Assembly (NCBI GenBank): GCA_944324235.1
Contig: CALUVN010000011.1
Span: forward strand, 1 to 45,773
DNA length: 45,773 nucleotides
Direction: 5' to 3'
Source: Candidatus Gastranaerophilales bacterium
Lineage (GTDB): Bacteria; Cyanobacteriota; Vampirovibrionia; Gastranaerophilales; Gastranaerophilaceae
The notes under the pieces were generated by a model. It saw only the letters and a program-made list of their open reading frames with translations. It did not search any database and was not told the origin of the DNA. The position numbers and the translations under genes are program-made. This document shows positions 33,459-41,580 of the stretch, in pieces. Numbering within the stretch: position 1 is the stretch's first letter; every line of letters begins with the position of its first letter.

Positions 33459-34577
33459 CTACACCAGATTTTGCAGTTCTTTTGCGATATTTTCGGCGGC
33501 GTCAAATTTAGCAAGAAAACCTGCATTTTTTTGCAAATTATCAAGCAAATCAGGATTTTTTACAAGTTCTGTAATCTTTTCCAGCAGCATTGTCGGGCTT
33601 GTTTCAGAATCTTCAAGGTATAGTGCTGCATTTTTATCTACCATATACTGAGCATTTTTTCTTTGATGATCAGCTGCCGCAAATGGATACGGAATAAGAA
33701 TTGATGCTATTGAACTTGCGCACAGTTCAGAGATACTCAAAGAGCCGGCACGCGATACAGCTATATCAGAAGCCTTCAGAACAGTTACCATGTCATCAAA
33801 GTATGGCTTTATAAGTAAATTTCTGTCATATTCGTATGAAGGATAAACTTCTTTTAAACGCTCAATTGTATTTTCATAATTTTTCTTGCCTGTTTGGAAA
33901 ATAATTTGCAGGTCGTAATCTTTTGACAGTGTTTTCAAAATTTCAACAGTTGCATAATTTATGGTTTTTGCACCCTGAGAGCCGCCCATTATGCAGAGCG
34001 TTGTTTTGTTTTCAAGCCCGAGATAATTTCTTGCTTCCGTTTTAGCCAGAGTTTTGAACGCTTCGCGGATTGGATTTCCGTTTATGCGGCAGTTTGGATT
34101 GTTTATATATTCTTTTGCACATTCAAACGAGAGTGACACAACTTTTGCTTTTGGAGCAAGTTTTCTTGTGACAAGCCCTGGCTGCGCGTCGCAGTCATGC
34201 ATAATATAAGGAACTTTATTGGACACAACCGCTGCAAGCAAAATTGGCGCAGAAACATAGCCGCCTGTTCCGAATATAGCATCAGGTTTGTATTTCATAA
34301 TATACATCCAGCTTTTCCCGCAGGCTATTATCAAATCAATAATCCATTTTATAAAACCGAAAGATATTTTTCTCGGCATCCCGTGCACATTTACGGGTAA
34401 AAAGTCATACCCTTTTTGTTTCGCAATTTTGTATTCAAGATTTTGCGGATTGCCTATATAGTAAATTTTGGCAGATTGGTCATATTTTCTCAGATAGTCT
34501 GCAACTGCAATTGCAGGATAAATGTGACCACCTGTTCCGCCGCCTGTTATAAAATATGTTTTTTCAGTCTTATACAT
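33459..34577 (-). CDS. murG: UDP-GlcNAc:lipid I transferase MurG
   Basis: MurG adds GlcNAc to lipid I to make lipid II on the cytoplasmic face of the inner membrane. The 372-residue GT28 protein has the N-terminal glycine loop TGGGTGGHIYPAIAVA (11-26), FGTGGYVSAPILLAA, the second glycine loop MGGSQGAKTINY and the UDP-GlcNAc site SRAGSLSISELCA followed by YPFAAADHQRKNA. AAGGAAT precedes the ATG, which lies eight bases inside the end of ftsW. Confidence 0.96.
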   Translation of the reverse strand: MYKTEKTYFITGGGTGGHIYPAIAVADYLRKYDQSAKIYYIGNPQNLEYKIAKQKGYDFLPVNVHGMPRKISFGFIKWIIDLIIACGKSWMYIMKYKPDAIFGTGGYVSAPILLAAVVSNKVPYIMHDCDAQPGLVTRKLAPKAKVVSLSFECAKEYINNPNCRINGNPIREAFKTLAKTEARNYLGLENKTTLCIMGGSQGAKTINYATVEILKTLSKDYDLQIIFQTGKKNYENTIERLKEVYPSYEYDRNLLIKPYFDDMVTVLKASDIAVSRAGSLSISELCASSIASILIPYPFAAADHQRKNAQYMVDKNAALYLEDSETSPTMLLEKITELVKNPDLLDNLQKNAGFLAKFDAAENIAKELQNLV

Positions 34578-35757
34578 TACGATTCCTTATTTTTTTAATT
34601 TTCTTCTTGGAAATATTTAGTAAAATGCCGACCATCCATAGTGATACAATAAGTGATGAGCCGCCATAGCTTATGAATGGCAACGGTACACCTGTTGTAG
34701 GGAAGAACGAACTTGCAACACTCATGTTCAAAAATGCTTGAAATCCTATAGAGAAAGTTAAACCAACGGCAAGAAGTTTTCCGTACATATCAGGACACCT
34801 TGCAGCTATTATAAATCCCCTGTGCAGGAATGTCCAGAATAAACCTATTACCAGCAGACATCCTACCCAGCCCATTTCTTCCGCAATTATTGCAAAGATA
34901 AAGTCTGTATGGCATTCCGGAAGATATGATAATTTTTGAATTGAACCGCCGTATCCTACACCTGTAAGTCCGCCTGAGGCAAACGCTATTAGGGATTGGA
35001 TTATGTTGTACCCTGCGCCCTGCGGGTCTAATTCCGGATGCCGCCATGTCCTTAATCTCGTAAGCTGATACGGTTTAATTATCGTTGTAAGCCCGATTAT
35101 TATAGTAGTTACGCCTGCTATCAGGCAGCTGAAGAACAGTTTTAACGAACCGCCTGCGCACAAGAACATTACAACCGACACAGACAGTAACAAAATTACC
35201 ATACTAAGGTTTGGCTGCATAAATATGAATAATATCATACCGATAATCGGTAGAAATGCAAACACCCATTTATCCTGATCAAAAAGATTTGCATCGTTTT
35301 TAAACGCACTTGCAAGCAGCAATACAACAGCCGGTTTCGCAAATTCTGAAGGCTGCAGCTGGAAACCTGCAATATTTATCCATCTTTTTGCTCCGTTAAC
35401 CATAACGCCCAATGGCGTAAAGTCTACAAGTGCAAGCAGCACCAGAATTATTATAAATACTATCGTATTCCATTGTGCTAATTTTTTATAATCATAATTT
35501 ATGAAAAATTTAAGTCCGATAAATCCTACAACAAAGCTGATTACCTGTTTTATAAGAAATTGTGCCGGATTACCGCCTCCATCAAGACATTTCGGCGCTG
35601 AGGCTGAAAATATCGCCATAAAACCGATAATAACAAGAAAAGTTACTACTATCAGCAGAGTTCTGTCCGGTGCAGACTCAATAATACTCTGTATAGGCTG
35701 TTCTTTATATCTTGAATATCTTGGTTCTCTGTTATTATCCGAGTTTTGATAGGACAT
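34570..35757 (-). CDS. ftsW: SEDS-family peptidoglycan glycosyltransferase FtsW
   Basis: FtsW polymerises lipid II into glycan strands at the division septum with its partner class B PBP. The polytopic protein has about ten helices. Family landmarks include NGAKRWINIAGFQLQPSEFAK, TRLRTWRHPELDPQGAGYN, GYGGSIQKLSYLPECHTDFIF and the C-terminal TTGVPLPFISYGGSSL. FtsW rather than RodA is favoured because it lies between murD and murG. The start is uncertain: the ATG at 35757 (SYQNSDNN, a charged cytoplasmic tail) gives 395 residues; upstream ATGs at 35787 and 35805 extend deeper into murD. Confidence 0.93.
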   Translation of the reverse strand: MSYQNSDNNREPRYSRYKEQPIQSIIESAPDRTLLIVVTFLVIIGFMAIFSASAPKCLDGGGNPAQFLIKQVISFVVGFIGLKFFINYDYKKLAQWNTIVFIIILVLLALVDFTPLGVMVNGAKRWINIAGFQLQPSEFAKPAVVLLLASAFKNDANLFDQDKWVFAFLPIIGMILFIFMQPNLSMVILLLSVSVVMFLCAGGSLKLFFSCLIAGVTTIIIGLTTIIKPYQLTRLRTWRHPELDPQGAGYNIIQSLIAFASGGLTGVGYGGSIQKLSYLPECHTDFIFAIIAEEMGWVGCLLVIGLFWTFLHRGFIIAARCPDMYGKLLAVGLTFSIGFQAFLNMSVASSFFPTTGVPLPFISYGGSSLIVSLWMVGILLNISKKKIKKIRNRNV

Positions 35758-37087
35758 ATTCTTTGAATACCTCTCCTCTTTCTTCATAGCTTTTGAACAT
35801 ATCAAAGCTTGCGCATGCCGGTGAAAGCAGCGCTACATTCGGGTGCAGCTCAAGTGACTTATCAATAGCGCTTTGCAAGGAGTTTTCTCTGATAATATTA
35901 TCAAAGCCGTTAGCTCTCAGATTATCTTCAAAGCGTTGAGCCGCTTCCCCAATCAGTATAACCGTTTTGATATGTTTTTTTGTTTCTTCGCAAAATTCCT
36001 TAAGGTCTGTATTTTTATCCCTGCCGCCGGCAATCAGAACCACATTCGGCTCATTGAAGGATTTAATTGCAACGATAGATGCTTCAGGGTTTGTACCTTT
36101 TGAATCGTTGTAGAATGTAGTTCCGTTGATTTCAGCAACTTTTTCCAGTCTGTGTGCAGGGGCTTTAAATGACATTATTGCATCTTTGATGTGTTCATTT
36201 GAAATCCCGACAATTTTGGCACAAATGATTGCACACATTATATTTTGGTAATTGTGTTCGCCTACGAGCGGACATTCTGCTAATTTTATAATTTCTTCTT
36301 CTTTTCCGTTTCGTTTGTAATAAATAGCCTCATTTTTTTCAAAGCAGCAATTTGCGCCTTTATCTTCTGCAAAGAAGAACAGTTCACCTGCTGTATGAGG
36401 TGCGAATTCAACCAGTTTTGAATCTTTTGCGTTTAGAACCGAAAATGCCGGATTTTGCGGGAATTTAAAGATTTTAGCTTTTGCTTCAAAGTAATTTTCA
36501 AGTCCTTGGTGCCAGTCGATATGGTCAGGAGTGAAATTTGTCCAGACACTAATCTGCGGCTGTAGTGACGGACTCATCGCAAGCTGATAGGAGCTTAGTT
36601 CACATACCAGATAATCATTTTCATCATCAATAAGGTCGCAAGGCGGCTTACCTATATTACCGCAGGCCGGTGCTTTGTATTCCGTTGACAAAATATGCGA
36701 AGTAAGCGCTGTTGTAGTTGTTTTTCCGTTTGTGCCCGTAATTGCAATAAAAGGAATTGAAGTTTGGGTGTATGCCAGCTCAATTTCCGAAATTACATGT
36801 ATATTTGCGTCGGCAAGTTTTTTCATAATTTCGCTGTGCGGAGGAATTCCCGGACTTGTTATTGCTATATAGGCTTCTTTTATAAAATCGTCGCTGTGTC
36901 CGCCTGTTTCAACTTTTATCCCAAGCGATTCAAGTTCCTGAATTTTTGCTTTGTCTTCTTCAGACGCTGCTTTTTTTTCAGTCAAATATACATCTGCGCC
37001 TTTTTTATTTAAATATTTAGCAGCAGCAATTCCGCTTTTTGATAAACCCAATATCAATACTTTTTTTTCAAACCAGTTTGTTCTCAT
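35735..37087 (-). CDS. murD: UDP-MurNAc-L-Ala:D-Glu ligase MurD
   Basis: MurD adds D-glutamate to UDP-MurNAc-L-alanine. The 450-residue protein shows the N-terminal UDP-binding domain (KKVLILGLSKSGIAAAKYL), the ATP loop ITGTNGKTTTTAL (GTNGKTT at 118-124), the NYLVCELSSYQLA-like segment (YLVCELSSYQLA), the NFTPDHIDWHQG motif and the C-terminal domain with FYNDSKGTNPEA and LIAGGRDKNTDL. AAAGGAG lies nine bases before the ATG. It follows mraY with a one-base gap and overlaps ftsW. Confidence 0.96.
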   Translation of the reverse strand: MRTNWFEKKVLILGLSKSGIAAAKYLNKKGADVYLTEKKAASEEDKAKIQELESLGIKVETGGHSDDFIKEAYIAITSPGIPPHSEIMKKLADANIHVISEIELAYTQTSIPFIAITGTNGKTTTTALTSHILSTEYKAPACGNIGKPPCDLIDDENDYLVCELSSYQLAMSPSLQPQISVWTNFTPDHIDWHQGLENYFEAKAKIFKFPQNPAFSVLNAKDSKLVEFAPHTAGELFFFAEDKGANCCFEKNEAIYYKRNGKEEEIIKLAECPLVGEHNYQNIMCAIICAKIVGISNEHIKDAIMSFKAPAHRLEKVAEINGTTFYNDSKGTNPEASIVAIKSFNEPNVVLIAGGRDKNTDLKEFCEETKKHIKTVILIGEAAQRFEDNLRANGFDNIIRENSLQSAIDKSLELHPNVALLSPACASFDMFKSYEERGEVFKEYVLSKLG

Positions 37088-37088
37088 T

Positions 37089-38069
37089 TTAGATGACTCC
37101 TTTCAATGTCAAATAAAAGACTGCTGCCGCAATCAAAGAACAGCAGAGAGAAAATATTGAGAATACAACAACAATTTTCTTTTCGCTCCAATCGCACAGT
37201 TCAAAATGATGGTGTATCGGAGACATTTTGAAAACACGTTTTCCTGTCAGCTTGAAACTTGTAACCTGAATAATAACGGAAAGCGTTTCAATGACAAAAA
37301 TTGCACCGAGAAATATCAGCAGAATTTCAAACTTGCCCATAACCGCAAGAGTCCCGAGCAGACCTCCTATAGCAAGCGAGCCTGTGTCACCCATAAAAAC
37401 CTGTGCCTTTGGCTTGTTGTATCTTAAAAATCCGAGAAGTGCACCGGCAACAGTTGCTGAAATAATCGCAACTTCCGGATAACCCGAAAATAGAGCTATA
37501 ATTGAACATATAGCAAACGGAAACATTCCGGTGGATGCGGCAAGTCCGTCAAGTCCGTCTGTCAGATTATAGGCATTTGAAGCACCGGTAATTACGAATA
37601 CCGCAAAAAACGGGTAGAACCATTTTAAATCCACTCCGTAGTGCCCAAATGATACCACACTGCCGTTTGTGTAGTTCATCATGACATACATTGCAGGAAG
37701 AAGAGCTATAGCAATTTGTCTCATTAATTTACCCTTAGCTGAGAGCCCGTCGTTGCCTTTACCTTTCAGTTTAATGTAGTCATCCTGAAATCCTGCAAGC
37801 GTGTAGAAGAAAAATGTAATCAATATAATAAATGCATCAGTGGAAAGTCTTTGTGCAAGCATTAAAACAACAATTGATGCAAGTATTGCTGCTGTTATTA
37901 TAAATACACCGCCGGTTGTCGGTGTGCCCTGTTTTTTAGCATGTGCTTCAGGAGCAACATCTTTTATGTACTGACCAATCATTTTCTTTTTAAGCCAGTC
38001 AATATACGGTACGCCGAAAAGCAGGCACAAAATTAATCCCAGTAAAAATGCAACCGCTATCATTATCAT
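37089..38069 (-). CDS. mraY: Phospho-MurNAc-pentapeptide transferase MraY
   Basis: MraY moves phospho-MurNAc-pentapeptide from UDP onto undecaprenyl phosphate to make lipid I in the inner membrane. The 326-residue protein has about ten helices. Family motifs are KKQGTPTTGGVFI, the catalytic DDYIKLKGKGNDGLS, SNAYNLTDGLDGLAA, AQVFMGDTGSLAIGG and the C-terminal MSPIHHHFE. The ATG overlaps the murF stop by four bases, and GGGAG lies just upstream. murD follows after one base. Confidence 0.97.
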   Translation of the reverse strand: MIMIAVAFLLGLILCLLFGVPYIDWLKKKMIGQYIKDVAPEAHAKKQGTPTTGGVFIITAAILASIVVLMLAQRLSTDAFIILITFFFYTLAGFQDDYIKLKGKGNDGLSAKGKLMRQIAIALLPAMYVMMNYTNGSVVSFGHYGVDLKWFYPFFAVFVITGASNAYNLTDGLDGLAASTGMFPFAICSIIALFSGYPEVAIISATVAGALLGFLRYNKPKAQVFMGDTGSLAIGGLLGTLAVMGKFEILLIFLGAIFVIETLSVIIQVTSFKLTGKRVFKMSPIHHHFELCDWSEKKIVVVFSIFSLCCSLIAAAVFYLTLKGVI

Positions 38070-39397
38070 TGGTTATTATCTCCCTTTATCATATTAATTA
38101 TCTCTTCAAACTTCATTGAGCGAGAAGCTTTTAAAAATATAGTAGTACCGACATTTACGTTTTCAAGTATGTAACGTGCAGCTTCACAATTTGATGAAAA
38201 GCTTTTCACATCAAATCCTTCCTGTTTTAATTCTTCGCCTGTTTCTTCAGCAAGTGAACCTACCGTCAAAAAGCTGGAATTATGCGGTTTCGCCGCAAGG
38301 AATTTCCCCACTTCTCTGTGTAAGGCTGTTTCCTGTTCTCCAAGTTCACCCATATCTCCGAGAATTACGACAGATTCCGGATAAAGTTCCATAAATGTGG
38401 AAACTGAAGCTTTCATTGAATCAGGATTTGCATTGTAGCTGTCGTTTATAAATTTATATCCGTTTACGTCCTGTATTTCCCAGCGTTTTTCAATCGGATG
38501 GTAATTTTTTAGCCCTGCTTTAATTTGGGCTTCCGTAAGTTTTAATTTTTTGCCTGTTTCAATAGCCGCCAGCGAATTTTCAACATTATAAATTCCTTCG
38601 ACATTGAGTTCGTATTCACTGTTGCGGTATGAGAATTTTGTGTATCCGGGTTTTTGTTCTGATATTTTTACATCGTCTGACGAGTAATAAACTGTTTCGC
38701 CTTTAAATTCCGAAAACTTTTTAATTCTATCCTGATTCAGTGCAATAAATTCGCCGTCAGGTTTTATGTATTTAGTGAGCTCGCATTTTGCTTTTGCGAT
38801 GTTGTCAAGGCTTCCAAGACGTCCTATGTGGGCAGAGCCTGCATTTGTGATAATCCCTATATCGCATCCGGCATGTTTTGCTATTAATTCAATTTCGCCC
38901 AAGCCGCGCATACCCATTTCTATAATCACTAATTCCGTATCTTCAGGCATTGTATTGATTGTTTCACAAAAGCCGATTTCGTTGTTATGGTTAGAAAAAG
39001 TCTTATGGGTTTTGAATTTTTCAGACAGTACCGAATAGAGCATTTCTTTTGTAGTGGTTTTCCCCGAACTGCCTGTTATTCCTACTGTAAAAACATTCAG
39101 CTTTTCTTTATAAAATTGGCAGATATTCATGTACGCTTCCAGCGTATTTTTTACCTTTATGACAAGCGGTGCGTCTGCATCATCTTTTGTTGTCAGACAG
39201 CCGGAAGCTCCGTTTGCAACTGCCGTATCAATAAAATTTTCGCCGTCAAATTTAGCACCCTTTAAAGGGATATATATGTCACCTTTTTTTATACAGCGTG
39301 TATCAGTAGAGAACGTAAACTCCATATTTTCTTCGTTTACGTTTTTTATTAATTCTCCCTTACAAGCCTGTAAAATTTCATCCACTCTCAATTTCAT
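38066..39397 (-). CDS. murF: UDP-MurNAc-tripeptide:D-Ala-D-Ala ligase MurF
   Basis: MurF adds D-Ala-D-Ala to complete the UDP-MurNAc-pentapeptide. The 443-residue protein has FSTDTRCIKKGDIYIPLKG in the N-terminal domain, the ATP loop GITGSSGKTTTKEML (GSSGKTT at 109-115), TFSNHNNEIG, the EMGMRGLGEI block, NAGSAHIGRLGS and FINDSYNANPDSM. It is the first gene of the minus-strand murein block. No strong ribosome site lies next to the ATG; GGAG is 18 bases upstream. murE, murC and mraW/ftsI are absent here. Confidence 0.96.
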   Translation of the reverse strand: MKLRVDEILQACKGELIKNVNEENMEFTFSTDTRCIKKGDIYIPLKGAKFDGENFIDTAVANGASGCLTTKDDADAPLVIKVKNTLEAYMNICQFYKEKLNVFTVGITGSSGKTTTKEMLYSVLSEKFKTHKTFSNHNNEIGFCETINTMPEDTELVIIEMGMRGLGEIELIAKHAGCDIGIITNAGSAHIGRLGSLDNIAKAKCELTKYIKPDGEFIALNQDRIKKFSEFKGETVYYSSDDVKISEQKPGYTKFSYRNSEYELNVEGIYNVENSLAAIETGKKLKLTEAQIKAGLKNYHPIEKRWEIQDVNGYKFINDSYNANPDSMKASVSTFMELYPESVVILGDMGELGEQETALHREVGKFLAAKPHNSSFLTVGSLAEETGEELKQEGFDVKSFSSNCEAARYILENVNVGTTIFLKASRSMKFEEIINMIKGDNNQ

Positions 39398-39461
39398 AAC
39401 ATATTCTATGATACTCCAAAAAAATATTAGAATACATAAAGTTAATAAATATTAATACTAC

Positions 39462-39490
39462 TTGACAGCTGGTTTTGACTGGGTGATAAT
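39462..39490 (+). promoter_or_regulatory. Strong promoter of rplU-rpmA
   Basis: A perfect TTGACA (39462-39467), a 17-base spacer and GATAAT (39485-39490) form the best sigma-70 promoter in the window. It sits in the divergent gap between murF and rplU. Confidence 0.85.
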
Positions 39491-39496
39491 GATTTT

Positions 39497-39582
39497 ACGT
39501 GTATAGTAAAGGTAAATCGTTGATAAATACCCCGAGATGCCGAATTGACGGGTTACGAGACCTAAAATGAAAGGAAATTAAG
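39497..39582 (+). promoter_or_regulatory. 5' leader of rplU, possible autoregulatory site
   Basis: About 86 bases lie between the expected transcription start and the rplU ATG. They contain a GC-richer core (39530-39563) with short pairing options such as ACCC/GGGT and CCG/CGG, then AAAGGA before the ATG. Ribosomal protein leaders, including L21 leaders in Firmicutes, often bind the encoded protein. No match to a known leader could be confirmed by eye. Confidence 0.3.
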
Positions 39583-39933
39583 ATGTACGCAATTGTAGAA
39601 ACTGGCGGAAAACAGTATCAAGTTGAAGAAGGACGTTATGTAGACGTCGAATTATTGGACGGCGAACAAGATGCAAAAGTCGTTTTTGATAAAGTCGTTA
39701 TGATTGTTAACGGTAAAAAATCAAAAGTAGGCCAACCTTATGTTGAGGGTGCTTCTGCTGAAGGTTCTATCGTTAAACATGACAAAGCTAAAAAAGTTAT
39801 CGTTTACAAACAAAGACCTAAAAAAGGCTATAGAAAAAAACAAGGCCACAGACAAGGTTTTACAAGAGTTATGATTTCTAAAATCAGAACTTCTGCTCAA
39901 AAGAAAGGCGCAGCAGAATCTGCTGAAGCTTAA
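39583..39933 (+). CDS. rplU: 50S ribosomal protein L21
   Basis: bL21 binds 23S rRNA and needs bL20 for assembly. The 116-residue protein has the family opening YAIVETGGKQYQVEEGRYVDVE, the core FDKVVMIVNGKKSKVGQPYVEG and the KQRPKKGYRKKQGHRQG C-terminal signature. About ten extra residues (AQKKGAAESAEA) end it. AAGGAAATTAAG precedes the ATG. It is followed by rpmA, the usual order, and driven by the strong promoter at 39462. Confidence 0.98.
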   Translation: MYAIVETGGKQYQVEEGRYVDVELLDGEQDAKVVFDKVVMIVNGKKSKVGQPYVEGASAEGSIVKHDKAKKVIVYKQRPKKGYRKKQGHRQGFTRVMISKIRTSAQKKGAAESAEA

Positions 39934-39971
39934 TAATCAGTGATAGTAACTAATTACAAGGAGATATAAAA

Positions 39972-40226
39972 ATGGCACATAAGAAAGGTATGGGATCTAC
40001 CCGTAACGGTCGTGACTCCGAAGCTAAGCGTTTAGGCGTTAAAAAATTCGGCGGCGAAATGGTTACTTGCGGTAACATTCTTGTTCGTCAAAGAGGTACT
40101 AAAATTCACCCGGGCAACAATGTTGGTATCGGTAGTGATGACACTTTGTACGCTCTTATCGACGGTCAGGTTAAATTTGAATCTCACAGACGTGACAGAA
40201 AACAGGTTAGTGTTTACGCTGTGTAG
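39972..40226 (+). CDS. rpmA: 50S ribosomal protein L27
   Basis: bL27 sits near the peptidyl transferase centre, and its N-terminal tail reaches the P-site tRNA. The 84-residue protein begins [20 protein letters not shown] and continues [16 protein letters not shown] and the [15 protein letters not shown] block. The tail starts directly with AHKK, so there is no cleavable N-terminal extension of the Firmicutes kind. AAGGAGA precedes the ATG. The transcript ends at the terminator 25 bases downstream. Confidence 0.98.
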   Translation: MAHKKGMGSTRNGRDSEAKRLGVKKFGGEMVTCGNILVRQRGTKIHPGNNVGIGSDDTLYALIDGQVKFESHRRDRKQVSVYAV

Positions 40227-40250
40227 TTAACTTAAGTAAATAGTAGTGTT

Positions 40251-40283
40251 AAAGGCTGGCAGATTGTTCTGTCAGTCTTTTTT
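40251..40283 (+). terminator. Terminator after rpmA
   Basis: A 13-bp stem (40251-40263 with 40268-40280, including two G-U pairs) with a TTGT loop is followed by further Ts to 40283. Confidence 0.9.
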
Positions 40284-40385
40284 CATGTTAATTTTTGTAA
40301 CTAAAAGTATATACGATTTTAAAGTTTTTGCTCCCGTGTGTCGATAGATTATATGTAATCAGAAAACTTAAAGGAGAATTCATAT

Positions 40386-40541
40386 ATGCTCAAAAAGATT
40401 GTAACACCTTCGTGTAATGTATGCGACAGTGTGGAATTCATATTAAGAGGAGCGAGAAAACGCCGTTCAATGGCGATGGCAAACGCAAGAATGATTAATG
40501 CGGATGCCGGTATTCAGGCGCGATTGGTAGCAGTTAAGTAA
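40386..40541 (+). CDS. 51-aa small basic protein with CNVC motif
   Basis: An ATG at 40386 with AAAGGAG at ideal spacing opens 51 codons ending in TAA at 40541. A perfect terminator lies 43 bases downstream, so this is very likely a real single-gene unit. The product begins MLKKIVTPSCNVCD and has an Arg/Lys cluster (LRGARKRRSMAMANARM) and an AlaVal-rich end (ARLVAVK). One CxxC pair and the basic helix suggest a nucleic-acid or metal-binding role, but no family is recognised. It is not L36 or another known small ribosomal protein. No promoter was firmly identified in the 100-base gap after the rpmA terminator. Confidence 0.65.
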   Translation: MLKKIVTPSCNVCDSVEFILRGARKRRSMAMANARMINADAGIQARLVAVK

Positions 40542-40583
40542 GTGGCTGTTATCTCGTGATTAAATAAGACAGTTGAGAGTTAT

Positions 40584-40615
40584 AAAAGACCGTCAAGCTA
40601 ACTTGGCGGTCTTTT
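40584..40615 (+). terminator. Terminator after the 51-aa gene
   Basis: AAAAGACCGTCAAG (40584-40597) and CTTGGCGGTCTTTT (40602-40615) form a 14-bp stem with one G-U pair and a CTAA loop. It shares the AAAAGACCGTC arm with the terminator after tRNA-Pro. Confidence 0.92.
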
Positions 40616-40619
40616 AATA

Positions 40620-40647
40620 TTGCGATAATTATTTTTTGTTGTATAAT
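40620..40647 (+). promoter_or_regulatory. Probable promoter of the accD operon
   Basis: TTGCGA (40620-40625), a 16-base spacer and TATAAT (40642-40647) precede accD by 56 bases. A perfect DnaA-box sequence, TGTGGATAA, lies at 40653-40661, at the expected transcription start. Confidence 0.55.
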
Positions 40648-40703
40648 TACTTTGTGGATAATTTTTATTATCGATTTAGATTTGTTAGTAGGGATGTTTA
40701 AAT

Positions 40704-41570
40704 ATGACTATTCAAGATTGGTTTGAAAAACGTAAAGAGGCTCAAATACAAAGAAGAGCACTTGAAGCAAAAGTTGAAGTCGAAGGTAATCCTGACCTTT
40801 GGACAAAATGCGTTCACTGCGATTCCCAGCTTTTGAAGAAAGATTTGGAAGAAAATGATATGGTTTGCCCTGTTTGCGATTATCATTTTCGTATAAATGC
40901 GACAAAAAGAATTAAACAGCTTTTTGATGAAGGTTCTTTTGAAGAATTGTTCAAGGATATCAAACCTACTGACCCTTTAAATTTTGTTGACACAGAACCT
41001 TATAAAGAACGATTGGAAAAGGCTCATGCTAAAACAAATCTTGATGAAGCTGTCATTACTGGATTGGCATCTATAGAAGGTCACAGAGTTGCGGCTGCCG
41101 TAATGGATTTCGATTATATGGGCGGTTCAATGGGCAGTGTCGTAGGTGAAAAAGTTACCAGATTAATAGAAAAAGCTATTGAATTAAGACTTCCTGTTCT
41201 GGCTATTACGTCTTCAGGCGGCGCAAGAATGCAGGAAAGTGCTCTGAGTCTTATGCAGATGGCTAAAACATCATGTGCATGTTCCAGATTGGATGATGCC
41301 GGTTTGTTGTATGTTAATCTGCTCACTGAACCTACTTTCGGAGGGGTGACGGCAAGCTTTGGAACTCTGGGTGATATTATCGTTGCCGAACAAGGCGCAA
41401 GAATCGGGTTTGCAGGCCGTCGTGTAATTGAACAGACTATCAGACAAAAACTCCCGTCTGATTTCCAAACTGCTGAATATTTGCTGAAATACGGTCAGGT
41501 TGATGTTGTATCATCACGAAAAGACTTGAGAAAGACACTCGCAAATATATTCGCTATGCATAATAATTAA
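40704..41570 (+). CDS. accD: Acetyl-CoA carboxylase carboxyltransferase subunit beta
   Basis: AccD pairs with AccA to move the carboxyl group from biotin to acetyl-CoA, giving malonyl-CoA for fatty-acid synthesis. The 288-residue protein has the N-terminal zinc ribbon with Cys36/Cys39 (KCVHCDS) and Cys55/Cys58 (CPVCDYHF), then the crotonase-fold domain (FDYMGGSMGSVVGEKVTR, TSSGGARMQES, PTFGGVTASFGTLGD, GFAGRRVIEQT). accA follows after ten bases, so the two subunits are made together. GTAGGGA precedes the ATG at a slightly long spacing. Confidence 0.97.
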   Translation: MTIQDWFEKRKEAQIQRRALEAKVEVEGNPDLWTKCVHCDSQLLKKDLEENDMVCPVCDYHFRINATKRIKQLFDEGSFEELFKDIKPTDPLNFVDTEPYKERLEKAHAKTNLDEAVITGLASIEGHRVAAAVMDFDYMGGSMGSVVGEKVTRLIEKAIELRLPVLAITSSGGARMQESALSLMQMAKTSCACSRLDDAGLLYVNLLTEPTFGGVTASFGTLGDIIVAEQGARIGFAGRRVIEQTIRQKLPSDFQTAEYLLKYGQVDVVSSRKDLRKTLANIFAMHNN

Positions 41571-41580
41571 GAGGTAATAT

